Source of the DNA: Chryseobacterium sp.
GTDB taxonomy: Bacteria; Bacteroidota; Bacteroidia; Flavobacteriales; Weeksellaceae
Assembly: GCA_031277615.1 (NCBI GenBank)
Contig: JAITMC010000028.1
Span: 1 to 64,000, forward strand
Length of the DNA stretch: 64,000 bases
Direction of reading: 5' to 3'
Shown here: piece after piece, positions 9,000 through 17,183 of the stretch
How the letters are laid out: each line of letters opens with the position of its first letter
Numbering within the stretch: the first letter of the stretch is position 1
Made by a program: the position numbers and the translations under genes
Notes under the pieces: generated by a model
Told to the model about the DNA's origin: nothing
Seen by the model: only the letters and a program-made list of their open reading frames with translations
Database searches by the model: none

Positions 9000-9512
9000 C
9001 TATTTCGCAGGAACGCTGCTGAAATTAAGCGCTACTTTGATGTTCATATCCGAACTGGTCTGGTTTTTCAGTTCATAAACCGTTCTTACGGTAAGTCCTG
9101 AGCTTTTCACCACTTCATCCAAAAATCCGGTATCGTTCAGGTCAAGATTTAAGCTTGAAGAATTGGTGGATATATTGGAACGGGATGCGACCAGTCTTTC
9201 GCCGGTTCCGCCGGATGAAATATATACTTTAACGGTTTTAAAAGCACTCAGATTTCCGCCTGACGGAGAAGCTACGGATATTTTGGCATCAGAAATTCTT
9301 ACATCTTTGATCTTCGCATTATTGTTTCCTCCGAACCAGGTCTGCACATTAGTCGCCGTAGAGGTGGAAGAAACTTCTTTATCAGCAGGTACACCAGTAG
9401 AAATCAGAACATTTGCCGTATAGGGAAATGTATTCTGAACCAACGACTGTACGGTACCACAGCTTACTGCTACCACAGAAACAGCTGCTGCCATTAAAAA
9501 TATTTTTTTCAT
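9000..9512 (-). CDS. Lipoprotein of unknown function
   Basis: 170 residues. The lipobox AVSC gives a lipidated Cys18. The mature protein is rich in Ser, Thr, Asn and Val with alternating beta-strand pattern, and resembles the LEA-14-like or immunoglobulin-like small lipoproteins of flavobacteria, but no motif secures this. It follows the next lipoprotein gene after 52 bp and could be co-transcribed with it. Confidence 0.72.
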   Translation of the reverse strand: MKKIFLMAAAVSVVAVSCGTVQSLVQNTFPYTANVLISTGVPADKEVSSTSTATNVQTWFGGNNNAKIKDVRISDAKISVASPSGGNLSAFKTVKVYISSGGTGERLVASRSNISTNSSSLNLDLNDTGFLDEVVKSSGLTVRTVYELKNQTSSDMNIKVALNFSSVPAK

Positions 9513-9564
9513 AATTTTAAACTTTAGAGTGTAGGTTGCAGAAATTATACCAAATCAGCTGAAG

Positions 9565-10104
9565 CTATTCTACATTGACTGTAAATTTACCTTTAGTATT
9601 TCCGGAAGCCATATTGCTTTTTCCAATGATGAGCCATACTTCACCTTTTTCCGGAATCTTATAGGTAATCTCTCTTCCGAATGGGCCGTCATAATCACCA
9701 TTAGGCAGCCTGATCTGATTGAAACGGATATTGAATTCCTTTTGGTTGGTAGTGATCGTAGCTTTTAGCTCTGATTTTTCAAAATGTCTGAGCTTCAGAA
9801 CAAGTTCCTGATTGTCTTTTGTAAATTCTTCACTTAAGGTAAAAGACTGCCCGGGAGTATCCATTGTTCTTATGATCTGGCCATCTTTTTCTACTCTTAA
9901 TGCTCCTTTTCGCCCACTTTCCGGACTTGCAGGAGTTTCATTCATCACGGAATCATTATTTTTCAGTAAAGCAGAATCTGTTTTCACGGCAGAATCCGGC
10001 ATTTCTGTTACGACTGTAGAGTCCTTATCCTGCACGGTGGTCATCTTCGCTTCTTTCTTACAGGAAAGGATGAGTATTGGGATTAATAACAGGCTCTTTT
10101 TCAT
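9565..10104 (-). CDS. Lipoprotein of unknown function
   Basis: 179 residues. The lipobox ILSC gives lipidated Cys15. A Ser/Thr/Asp/Lys-rich linker (about 18-70) precedes a beta-rich domain of about 110 residues (from RVEKDGQIIRTMD) that ends FTVNVE. No family is recognised. It probably forms a short unit with the following lipoprotein gene. Confidence 0.7.
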   Translation of the reverse strand: MKKSLLLIPILILSCKKEAKMTTVQDKDSTVVTEMPDSAVKTDSALLKNNDSVMNETPASPESGRKGALRVEKDGQIIRTMDTPGQSFTLSEEFTKDNQELVLKLRHFEKSELKATITTNQKEFNIRFNQIRLPNGDYDGPFGREITYKIPEKGEVWLIIGKSNMASGNTKGKFTVNVE

Positions 10105-10223
10105 AGTACTTTATTTTAGATCTGGTTGAAACCAGAGTCAGATTTATGATCTGGTTTTCTGTTTTGTATGGTATTTTTTAATGCTAAAACTGTTCCAAGT
10201 TCCAATACTTTCTCAGTTTAGGG

Positions 10224-11594
10224 TTATTTCACCGTCTGGTAATAAATAATTTTCGAAAGGAAAGTTTTGGATTTTTCTTCCTTGATTTTCTTCATAATCT
10301 CTTTTCTGAGCTGCCCGTTCTTTTTTTCATCAGCATACTTCAAAAGCGGTTTCTCGCTGAAGTTGACGGATGTTAAATGATAATCCGCATCAAAATTTGT
10401 CCGTTTTATATTCTCAGAAGTAATAAAACCGCCCCAGTTGACATAGCTGCATATGAGAATTACCCCATAGAAATACCAGGCCATTGTATTGAACAGGAAT
10501 AGGTTTCTTTTCTGTTTCTGAATTTTAATCAACGTCATCATCAGTCCGGCCAGGGACAAAATAAGAAATGCAATAACCCCGAGTCTTTTATAGGTAAATC
10601 CGTAATTCATAATATACTCAAAGTTTTTCAGTGCAGCAGAGCATACCAGAACGGCATTCAGGAAGATCCATATTTTAGCCAGCATCTTCATCAGGCGTGC
10701 TTTGGGATCGAAATTAAACCCTGATTTAAAGTAAAACATGATTACCAGAATAGCCATTACAATAGACAGAATTACGGCATTTACTCTTTCATGGGTTTCT
10801 TCTGAAAGTTGGGAAGGTGTTTTTGACGCTTCATAAAACTGCTCATAATTGTAGGTGATGATAAAGAAAACCAGTAAAATATTCAATGAAAAGAAAGATA
10901 CTACTCCACTGATTCTTTCGGCATCCAGGTCAAGAAAAGAATAAGTCGCTTTCTGAACTTTGCTGCTTTCTTTAAAATCATTGTCCAGAAAGTGATTTCC
11001 TTTATAGATAAATCTTTCTACCGCGTAGTTCCAGTAGTTAAACGCAATAAAAAATCCTATCACGAAAAGACAGAATACCTGCCATACATTCAGATCCAGT
11101 TCATAATCTCTGAAAATAGCAGCAAAATGGTCACTTCCCACCGAGTAAATCCCGAAGAAAACAGAGAGAAATACCAATGGAATCAGGACAAAAGCAAGGG
11201 TTTTCTGCCAGGCACCGGAAACATTCCTTTTCGGAAGCCACTCGTCAAGACTGAAGAACCGGAAAACGGCTGTAATACAGTTGATGATAAAAACCGGAAT
11301 CAGAAACAGCATGTGCAGTTTTCTGTTCCGGGAACGGTAGCCAAGCATCAGAAGTGAGCTTACAACCGCCAGAAATGAAGGGAAATCCCCGTACCACATA
11401 AAAGCAAAACCAGACAGAATGCTTGTAACAAAAAGTATCAGAAAAATCCGGGTTCTGTTTTGCTCCGGTGTTCTGAGCAGGGTTAATACCGCATAGATGA
11501 TCCCGAGGATTCCCAGATTCATCCCGAGGTCCTGATTGTAAAAAAGGACTACAAACAGAGTGGCTGTAAGAAATATATAATGATGTGTTTTCAT
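10224..11594 (-). CDS. Polytopic membrane protein, DUF4173/DUF4153-like
   Basis: 456 residues with about ten to twelve hydrophobic segments spread over residues 5-400 and a soluble basic C-terminal tail of about 60 residues. The pattern and the closing block (NFDADYHLTSVNFSEKPLLKY, given here only as NFDADYHL ... LLKY) resemble the DUF4173 family of bacterial membrane proteins, whose function is unknown. It is the last gene of a minus-strand run of membrane genes that begins with the metallophosphoesterase at 13881; spacing to the upstream gene is 18 bp. Confidence 0.75.
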   Translation of the reverse strand: MKTHHYIFLTATLFVVLFYNQDLGMNLGILGIIYAVLTLLRTPEQNRTRIFLILFVTSILSGFAFMWYGDFPSFLAVVSSLLMLGYRSRNRKLHMLFLIPVFIINCITAVFRFFSLDEWLPKRNVSGAWQKTLAFVLIPLVFLSVFFGIYSVGSDHFAAIFRDYELDLNVWQVFCLFVIGFFIAFNYWNYAVERFIYKGNHFLDNDFKESSKVQKATYSFLDLDAERISGVVSFFSLNILLVFFIITYNYEQFYEASKTPSQLSEETHERVNAVILSIVMAILVIMFYFKSGFNFDPKARLMKMLAKIWIFLNAVLVCSAALKNFEYIMNYGFTYKRLGVIAFLILSLAGLMMTLIKIQKQKRNLFLFNTMAWYFYGVILICSYVNWGGFITSENIKRTNFDADYHLTSVNFSEKPLLKYADEKKNGQLRKEIMKKIKEEKSKTFLSKIIYYQTVK

Positions 11595-11612
11595 AATTAA
11601 AAAATTAAAAGG

Positions 11613-11915
11613 TTAAGAAAGATAGATATTGAGCAGGATCAGCAGATAGATGATCACTACAGGGATATTGAGCAGAAGAAGAAATACGGAATTTCCGGAA
11701 GCTTTATGCTCAGCAATATCTGTCAGGAACTCCAGAAGCTCATAGAGCAGAACAATCATGTTGATCATTGCTGCGGCGACAACGTAGTAAAACCCCAGTA
11801 TGAACAGAAAATCTGATTGGGTCAGGAGAAAACCTATAAAAATAAGCGTTCCTGCCAGAAATGAAACGAGGAAAACATTTTTCCCGACCGGGCTGTATTT
11901 TTTATTTTTCATCAT
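11613..11915 (-). CDS. Small membrane protein (paralogue 1 of 3)
   Basis: 100 residues with three hydrophobic segments (about 13-35, 40-65 and 75-98). The start (VGKNVFLVSFLAGTLIF) and the end (LLNIPVVIIYLLILLNI) align by eye with the proteins at 12421-12714 and 12731-13036: all have a GK near the start, a second helix after a short loop, and LLNIP followed by a Tyr and a terminal helix. It starts 7 bp after the stop of the Coq4-like gene. Function unknown. Confidence 0.75.
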   Translation of the reverse strand: MMKNKKYSPVGKNVFLVSFLAGTLIFIGFLLTQSDFLFILGFYYVVAAAMINMIVLLYELLEFLTDIAEHKASGNSVFLLLLNIPVVIIYLLILLNIYLS

Positions 11916-11922
11916 CGGAGAA

Positions 11923-12408
11923 TTAATGGAGAACGGCTGTTTCTTTTTGCTGTATGAAATCTTTCAGGTGGTCGAAGTTCTGCCATAAGAGACATTCAAA
12001 GTCCCAGTTATAGAACGGTCTCATGCGTTGGCCCTTCCTGTAGGCCCGGAGATACATATTCAGGTATTCGGGAAGAATGAGTGTTCCCAGTACTACCGCA
12101 GCCAGAAGATGGGCATTGAGTTTTCCGTTTCCAAGGAGCAGATACTGCATGGCGATTTCTTCTTCAAAATGAGTTCCGCAGCCTGTTATCAGATGATGTA
12201 CATCGTGGTTTTCCATTTTGGGGATCATCGTGAATCCGTGTTTTTTGTAGAACTCACCCAGTTTCCGGCCCAAAGAATCTGCTTGGAATTCCAGCAGCTG
12301 CTTTTCATTGAACTGCCACTGTCTTTTTTTCTTTTTAAAATATGTTCTGTAAAGTTTCTGGGTTTTATCATACACCCAAAGCAGAAAGGCAACACGTATT
12401 TTTTTCAT
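11923..12408 (-). CDS. Coq4-like protein
   Basis: 161 residues. HDVHH at 68-72 followed by eleven residues and Glu84 reproduces the HDxxH-x11-E zinc-ligand motif of the Coq4 family, which in eukaryotes and proteobacteria serves ubiquinone biosynthesis. The rest is helical with a hydrophobic stretch AHLLAAVVLGTLI, also Coq4-like. Bacteroidota make menaquinone, not ubiquinone, so the role must differ; decarboxylation or hydroxylation of another ring or lipid compound is possible but unproven. It lies in the middle of three small membrane-protein paralogues, 12 bp after one and 7 bp before another. Confidence 0.72.
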   Translation of the reverse strand: MKKIRVAFLLWVYDKTQKLYRTYFKKKKRQWQFNEKQLLEFQADSLGRKLGEFYKKHGFTMIPKMENHDVHHLITGCGTHFEEEIAMQYLLLGNGKLNAHLLAAVVLGTLILPEYLNMYLRAYRKGQRMRPFYNWDFECLLWQNFDHLKDFIQQKETAVLH

Positions 12409-12420
12409 CGTTTAATTATT

Positions 12421-12714
12421 TTAGTTCAGATTAATTCCTATTAAAGCATATACAATAGCAATGGGAATATTGAGCAGAAGGGTTCCGATGGCTTTGAAAC
12501 AGACTTTCGATCGTTCATGATAGATGAAGCCGTACATAATCAGTCCCAGGATCACCACCAGATTGAATAGGGATCCAAATATCAGCAGGAGGTATCCTCC
12601 GATGGCAAAACTCTCGTCCCTGGTCAGCAGATAACCGAAAAGGCATATATTTCCCAGCAGAAAGCAAAATCCGAAGAGACCTTTTCCTATGTTTATAATT
12701 TCATGATCTTTCAT
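12421..12714 (-). CDS. Small membrane protein (paralogue 2 of 3)
   Basis: 97 residues with three hydrophobic segments. Shares with the next protein upstream the pattern NIGK..FG..FLLGN, GLxxYG and KAIG..LLNIP.A..Y...GI.L, so the two are clear tandem duplicates. No family name is recognised. It starts 16 bp after the stop of its paralogue and is part of the same operon. Confidence 0.75.
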   Translation of the reverse strand: MKDHEIINIGKGLFGFCFLLGNICLFGYLLTRDESFAIGGYLLLIFGSLFNLVVILGLIMYGFIYHERSKVCFKAIGTLLLNIPIAIVYALIGINLN

Positions 12715-12730
12715 TTGTTGTTATTAAGTT

Positions 12731-13036
12731 TTACTGAAAGGTTAAATGAATTCCGAGGATGATGTACAGGAAAGCAAGCGGAATGTTGAGCAGCATGAAA
12801 CCAATGGCTTTTAAGCAGGAATTCATTTTCAGCCTACTGCCCAATCCATAAAACAAAAGCCCGAGAACCATAAGCAGATTGGCCCATGTTCCATATAGAA
12901 ATATGACGATCCACCATTCCACAAACAAGGTATTCCCAGTGATAAAAAATCCGGAAAAGAACAGGTTCCCCAGCAGGAAAAAAAGTCCGAAAACATATTT
13001 CCCGATATTTACAATATGCTGATCTTTCATTCTCAT
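12731..13036 (-). CDS. Small membrane protein (paralogue 3 of 3)
   Basis: 101 residues with three hydrophobic segments. It is the closest relative of the following protein (97 residues); both begin MKDxxIxNIGK if the start is taken at Met3 (13030). It starts 5 bp after the stop of the metallophosphoesterase gene, which implies translational coupling or at least one transcript. Function unknown. Confidence 0.75.
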   Translation of the reverse strand: MRMKDQHIVNIGKYVFGLFFLLGNLFFSGFFITGNTLFVEWWIVIFLYGTWANLLMVLGLLFYGLGSRLKMNSCLKAIGFMLLNIPLAFLYIILGIHLTFQ

Positions 13037-13041
13037 CAGGG

Positions 13042-13881
13042 TTAAGCTCGGGTCAAAGTAAAAACCGTTATTTCCGGACGCACCATAAAACGGATCTGGA
13101 AGGAGTGGCCAATAGCCCGGTTGATGTAGAGCATTCTCCCGTCCCGAAGATCGATTTCACCGGAAACATATTGTTTATTTTTCACCGGTAGAACCGGAGT
13201 GATCACTCCCGGGATACGGCATTGTCCGCCATGCGTATGGCCGCTTAAAATCCATCCCTGATATCCGTTCCAGATATCCAGATCGCAGGCATCAGGGTTA
13301 TGACAAAGTACAATGGCTGGCTGTGAGGGACTATAATTCCTCATTACTTCTGATGGATTGAAATTCGGCGACCAAAGATCTTCAAAGCCTATAAAGTTCA
13401 GGCCATGACTTTCCTGACTTCTGTTGTTCAGCATAGTAACTCCTGCATTTCCGAGCGTTCCACAGATCTTTTCCGAACATTCCACATCTTTCCAGCCTGT
13501 TCCGTAATCGTGGTTTCCCAGAATTCCGAATGTCGCCAGCTTTCCGTGGACTGCATGTTCCATTACTTTTTTAAGGTCTTCCTGCTCTTCTGCTGTTCCA
13601 TGGTTGACGAAGTCTCCGGTGTAGACGACAAAATCAGGATTGAACGATCTGGCTGTATGGAAAGAATCGATCAGGAAATTCCAGTCGAAACGGTTCCCCA
13701 CATGGAGGTCTGAGATCTGCATCAGGCTTTTTCCCTCCAATCCTTCAGGCAGATTTTTTACGGGAAGTTTCCGTTGAACAAATTCTACCCAGAAAGGTTC
13801 TACCTGCCATGAGTATAATGCCGGAAATGCTCCGATTACCGAAAGCTGCAACAGTCTTTTCATAAATTCTTTTCTGGTCAT
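13042..13881 (-). CDS. Metallophosphoesterase (YaeI/YkuE-like)
   Basis: 279 residues. A hydrophobic N-terminal segment (about 9-24) suggests a membrane anchor or signal. Calcineurin-like metal motifs occur in order: DLHVG at 58-62, GDFVNHG at 89-95, GNHD at 122-125, LCHNPD near 192-197 and GHTHGGQ at 214-220. All metal ligands are present, so it is probably an active binuclear metal phosphoesterase; relatives act on UDP-diacylglucosamine or phospholipid-like substrates, but the substrate here is not known. It is the first gene of the membrane-protein operon that includes the Coq4-like protein. Confidence 0.9.
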   Translation of the reverse strand: MTRKEFMKRLLQLSVIGAFPALYSWQVEPFWVEFVQRKLPVKNLPEGLEGKSLMQISDLHVGNRFDWNFLIDSFHTARSFNPDFVVYTGDFVNHGTAEEQEDLKKVMEHAVHGKLATFGILGNHDYGTGWKDVECSEKICGTLGNAGVTMLNNRSQESHGLNFIGFEDLWSPNFNPSEVMRNYSPSQPAIVLCHNPDACDLDIWNGYQGWILSGHTHGGQCRIPGVITPVLPVKNKQYVSGEIDLRDGRMLYINRAIGHSFQIRFMVRPEITVFTLTRA

Positions 13882-13940
13882 GAATGGAATTTTTAGAATT
13901 TGAAATTATTTTCCGTTTCCTGAATGCTCAATCCAACAGA

Positions 13941-14231
13941 TTAGCTTCCTGCTAACGGACTTCCGAAAATGCCTACTGCCAGTTCGGCCCAAACCAATGC
14001 GAGAATAAGCAGAATGGTAACGCAGATCAGAACTTTCCGGCCTAAATTCTTCACTCTGCTTCTTACAAGATTGATCAGAAAGGCAGTTGTAAAAAGTAAG
14101 CCTCCCGCTACTATAAAGTCTGAAGCAGTCCAGTGAACCTCATCAGAAATTATATTTCCGAATAAAGGAATACACAATAAACCCAATGGAAGGGCGTAAA
14201 TCGCGAATGTTTTTTGTTTTTGTGTGATCAT
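13941..14231 (-). CDS. Small membrane protein
   Basis: 96 residues from the ATG at 14231 (MITQKQKTF). An in-frame start at 14282 would add 17 residues of non-membrane sequence and overlaps the likely ribosome binding area. Three hydrophobic segments are seen (about 8-25, 35-52 and 65-88). No family is recognised. It follows the winged-helix regulator gene after 64 bp and may be its target or part of its operon. Confidence 0.7.
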   Translation of the reverse strand: MITQKQKTFAIYALPLGLLCIPLFGNIISDEVHWTASDFIVAGGLLFTTAFLINLVRSRVKNLGRKVLICVTILLILALVWAELAVGIFGSPLAGS

Positions 14232-14295
14232 AATTTTTAATTTATTATATAAAGTACTTTGAAATACAAAGTGAATTTTCAAAAAAATATAGGAA

Positions 14296-14586
14296 CTACC
14301 TTCCTAATAATTTTTCCAGTGCATTAAGATGTTCTGTAAAAGCCTGTCTGCCGTTTTGGGTTACCCGGTAAGAGGTCTTAGGCTTTTTCCCAACGAATTC
14401 TTTTTTTACTTCAATGTAAGCTGCTTTTTCCAGTGCATTACTGTGGCTGGCCAGATTTCCGTCTGTGATCTCAAGCAGGGCTTTCATTTCTGAAAAATCA
14501 ACCCAGTCGTTGACCATCAGAACGGACATGATGCCCAATCTTACACGGCTTTCGAATTCTTTATTGAGTTGATTTATTTTTATCAT
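14296..14586 (-). CDS. Winged-helix transcriptional regulator
   Basis: 96 residues, a single winged-helix DNA-binding domain of the short MarR/ArsR-like type (PF13601 family by pattern): ESRVRLGIMSVLMVN, the recognition region DGNLASHSNALEKA and the wing KTSYRVTQNGR. No metal-sensing Cys pair is seen. Its ATG overlaps the TGA stop of the preceding frameshifted gene (ATGA), so the two are translationally coupled. Such regulators commonly sit with small membrane proteins, as here, and probably control their own operon. Confidence 0.88.
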   Translation of the reverse strand: MIKINQLNKEFESRVRLGIMSVLMVNDWVDFSEMKALLEITDGNLASHSNALEKAAYIEVKKEFVGKKPKTSYRVTQNGRQAFTEHLNALEKLLGR

Positions 14587-14857
14587 TTTAATTTTATCTT
14601 ATGTATTCTGAGATCATCATGCAAAGCAGCATCAACTGCAATGACTTCTTTCGTTCGTGTATTTTCAATCAGCACAAAATCATGATCTTTGAAAAATTCT
14701 GAGGTGAAATGTCTGTTTATGTTTTCGTTAAACAAATAGATCAATCCTACTCTATGGCTTTACCTGTCGGCTCATAGCTGAAAAAAATCCGGAATAAAAA
14801 GCCTCGGGCGAAAACCGCTGCAAAAATAAGGATAAGAAAAACAATCCACTTCTTCAT
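14583..14857 (-). pseudogene. Small one-helix protein gene broken by a frameshift
   Basis: Two frames join into one protein. The first half (14857-14747) reads MKKWIVFLILIFAAVFARG, a transmembrane start, up to EPTGKAIE and then TAG. The second half is open in another frame (about 14750 to 14583), reads VGLIYLFNENINRHF ... HDDLRIHKIKLK and has no ATG of its own. Its TGA overlaps the ATG of the regulator gene (ATGA), which argues that the second half is really translated in working copies. Adding one A to the A3 run at 14759-14761 (minus strand) restores a 91-residue protein reading TGKSHRVGLIYL across the joint. A sequencing error, a real mutation and phase variation are all possible. Function unknown. 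Confidence 0.7.
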
Positions 14858-14873
14858 TCCAGATTAATCTGCC

Positions 14874-15491
14874 TTATTGATACTTTTTATGCATGATCAG
14901 TCCGTACACAATATGCAATATCCCAAAACCGACCGTCCAGAATACCAGTCCCCAACCTAAAAAAAACAGGGAAAGCAGTCCCAGAACAATCTGGCAGTAT
15001 CCTAAATATTTGATGTCCGTGAGCGTATACCGCTCTGCACTGATGAGAGCAAGCCCATAAAAGATCAAGGTAGCCGGCGCGATCCATACATACAGATGAT
15101 GGTAAATCAGGGCCAGGCAAAAAATACCTCCGGTTACCAGTGGAACAGCGAAGGTGATCAGCAGCCGTTTGGTAGTGGCATCCCAGATCTTCAGTCCTTT
15201 CTTTTTACTTTTATGGGCGGTAAAAACATAGCCGCTGATTAGTGCAGTCACCAGGATTGCACAACCGATGATAAAGAGTTCTTTCACCAGTGCCGGGGCA
15301 AAGAAGTTCCTGTCGCCCTCAAAATAATCAATCCCCTCTCTTTGTAATACAAAAAAAACGTATCCTGATCCGATCAGGGCTGCCAGTCCTGCAAAAACAC
15401 CGGACAATCCACTTAATGAAATAAACCGGGAAGAGCGCTCCATCATGGAACGGATATGAGACAAGTCTTCGTGATAATTTTTAGCATCCAT
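14874..15491 (-). CDS. Six-helix membrane protein of regulator operon
   Basis: 205 residues. After a hydrophilic start (HEDLSHIRSMMERSSRF) six hydrophobic segments follow (about 25-50, 70-95, 110-130, 135-150, 160-175 and 180-200). Proteins with this arrangement are typically encoded beside a winged-helix regulator in Bacteroidota; no function is known. It is the first gene of the unit membrane protein - frameshifted small gene - regulator, with 16 bp to the next start. Confidence 0.75.
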   Translation of the reverse strand: MDAKNYHEDLSHIRSMMERSSRFISLSGLSGVFAGLAALIGSGYVFFVLQREGIDYFEGDRNFFAPALVKELFIIGCAILVTALISGYVFTAHKSKKKGLKIWDATTKRLLITFAVPLVTGGIFCLALIYHHLYVWIAPATLIFYGLALISAERYTLTDIKYLGYCQIVLGLLSLFFLGWGLVFWTVGFGILHIVYGLIMHKKYQ

Positions 15492-15561
15492 AAAAAGAAC
15501 TTTGAATTACAAAGTTATAATTTATTTTGATCCGACAAAATATTTTTTTTGAAAAATGAAA

Positions 15562-15588
15562 AAAGCCGCTGAACAGGTCAACGGCTTT
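15562..15588. terminator. Terminator of the enoyl-CoA hydratase gene
   Basis: AAAGCCG and CGGCTTT form a stem around a 13-nt loop; on the minus strand it is followed by TTTTCATTTTTC. It lies 20 bp after the stop of the enoyl-CoA hydratase-like gene. Confidence 0.75.
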
Positions 15589-15608
15589 GTATTTTGAAAA
15601 GCTGAATT

Positions 15609-16373
15609 TTATTTTGCTCTCAGTCTTTCTTTGATGGCTTCAATATTTTTCTTGGCAGAATCTTCCAGAATAAGGCTTGCACTCATATGGATCCTTGCCG
15701 GCATCAGCTCATTGAAATGATCTGTCCCTTCCCAGGATACTTTTTTGATTAAAGCTAAAGCATCACTGCTTCTGGATGCCAGGGTCTGCATGAACTTTTC
15801 AAGTTTTTCATCCATCTCCGCAACAGAATCGGAAACGGAATGGTAAACATTATGCTGTTCCGCCCATGCGGCAGATCTGAAGTCTGCATCAATAGCCATT
15901 GCTGAGAACTGTGATTTCCCGATCTTTCTTTCCACATAAGGACCAATAACGAAAGGACCGATTCCCAGGTTAATTTCCGTTAATGCCAACGCTGAATCTT
16001 TAGTAGCAAAACAATAATCTGCCCCGCATGCCAAACCAACCCCTCCTCCGGTAGTTTTTCCCTGTACTCTTACCACAACGATTTTTCCACAGTTTCTCAT
16101 CGCATTAAGCACTTTGGCAAATCCTCCGAAAAATTGTGTAGAAGCTTCGAGTTCTTCAATGGCCAGAAGCTCATCAAAACTTGCTCCTGCACAGAATGCT
16201 TTTTCGCCTTCGCTTTTTACAAGGATCGCTTTTACCTCATCTTTTGCTCCTTCATCCAGAATGGTCTGAGCCAGCTTTTCCAGGATCGCTCCCGGAAGTG
16301 AGTTGCTTTTCGGGGTTCCGAATGTAATTTCGGCAATATTATTTTTAATTTCTGATGCTACGAATTCGTTCAT
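15609..16373 (-). CDS. Enoyl-CoA hydratase/isomerase family protein
   Basis: 254 residues, a normal crotonase length. The oxyanion-hole motifs are CAGASFDELL (about 61-70) and GGGVGLACGAD (about 109-119). The second catalytic Glu is kept in LTEINLGIGP, but the first Glu of crotonase is replaced by Gly in the GGGVGL segment. The pattern GGGVGL plus GPFVIGPYV is like methylglutaconyl-CoA hydratases of leucine catabolism, yet this cannot be decided here. It could serve as the missing hydratase of the phenylacetate pathway encoded 14 kb away, which is inference only. Single gene with its own terminator. Confidence 0.88.
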   Translation of the reverse strand: MNEFVASEIKNNIAEITFGTPKSNSLPGAILEKLAQTILDEGAKDEVKAILVKSEGEKAFCAGASFDELLAIEELEASTQFFGGFAKVLNAMRNCGKIVVVRVQGKTTGGGVGLACGADYCFATKDSALALTEINLGIGPFVIGPYVERKIGKSQFSAMAIDADFRSAAWAEQHNVYHSVSDSVAEMDEKLEKFMQTLASRSSDALALIKKVSWEGTDHFNELMPARIHMSASLILEDSAKKNIEAIKERLRAK

Positions 16374-16446
16374 TTTTATTTTAATTGGATTCTTACAAAA
16401 ATACTAAATACCGGGCTTCCGGAGAAAATTATACCGGATAAATTAC

Positions 16447-16481
16447 GTAGAAATACGGAGTGCGCAAATTGGTATTTCTAC
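16447..16481. promoter_or_regulatory. Inverted repeat in divergent promoter region
   Basis: GTAGAAATAC and its perfect complement GTATTTCTAC (10 bp) are separated by 15 nt. A second pair, TAGGGCT (16484-16490) and AGCCCTA (16553-16559), frames the sequence that follows. Both lie between the divergent enoyl-CoA hydratase and tail-collar genes. It could be an operator or a structured leader of the tail-collar gene. Confidence 0.4.
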
Positions 16482-16598
16482 TCTAGGGCTGCCTTATGAT
16501 AAATCGTTCCTTTGACCTGACCAAACAACCCACATTGCGGCGGAATCCGAAAAGCCCTATACAGAGTAGGAAATTTAATTACTAAAAACTATTTAATT

Positions 16599-17147
16599 AT
16601 GGAAGAGTACATTGGAATCGTAAAATTATTTGCCGGAAATTTCGCACCGAAAGGCTGGATGTTTTGTGACGGAAGCTTACTGAGAATATCGCAAAACAGT
16701 GCTTTATTTTCTATTTTGGGAACAACTTACGGAGGAAACGGCATTGATACTTTTGCCTTACCCAACCTGAAAGGACGTATGGCAATAGGAGCAGGAAATG
16801 TAAGTGCTAACGAATATTATCCTTTGGGAGTTCAGGCCGGAACCACTCAGAATACGCTTTTAACATCGAATCTTCCAAGTATCGGAGGAGGCTTTCAGCT
16901 AAAAGTAAAAAACCAGAATGCCAACAGTGTGACGCCTACACCGGCTTCAGCTCTTGCCATCTCGGGAATTCCGAACGGAAGAAACTTCGATCCGGTACCG
17001 AGCTTTATAGATGCTACTCCGGATACGCCTATTAACACGGCATCCATCACCTACACAGGAATGAACCTTCCTGTGAATAACATGCCCCCTTACCTTGGGC
17101 TGAACTACATTATCTGTGTAGAAGGAATTTATCCTCCCCGCAGCTGA
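16599..17147 (+). CDS. Phage tail collar domain protein
   Basis: 182 residues. It starts with the signature EEYIGIVKLFAGNFAPKGW, shortened here to EEYIG ... APKGW, then CDGSLL and LPNLKGRMAIGAG, which define the tail-collar / microcystin-dependent-protein (MdpB-like) family. The C-terminus is beta-rich and ends with LGLNYIICVEG, also typical. No signal peptide is present. In bacteria these proteins occur outside prophages with unclear roles; no phage genes flank it, so it is not treated as a prophage remnant. The T9SS protein gene follows after 36 bp. Confidence 0.9.
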   Translation: MEEYIGIVKLFAGNFAPKGWMFCDGSLLRISQNSALFSILGTTYGGNGIDTFALPNLKGRMAIGAGNVSANEYYPLGVQAGTTQNTLLTSNLPSIGGGFQLKVKNQNANSVTPTPASALAISGIPNGRNFDPVPSFIDATPDTPINTASITYTGMNLPVNNMPPYLGLNYIICVEGIYPPRS

Positions 17148-17183
17148 TATTAATACTATAACCTAATATTTAAAACAGAAATC

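Noticed and set aside
15609-16373. This enoyl-CoA hydratase as PaaF
   Set aside because: It is 14 kb from the cluster, lacks the first catalytic Glu and its pattern fits other hydratases at least as well.
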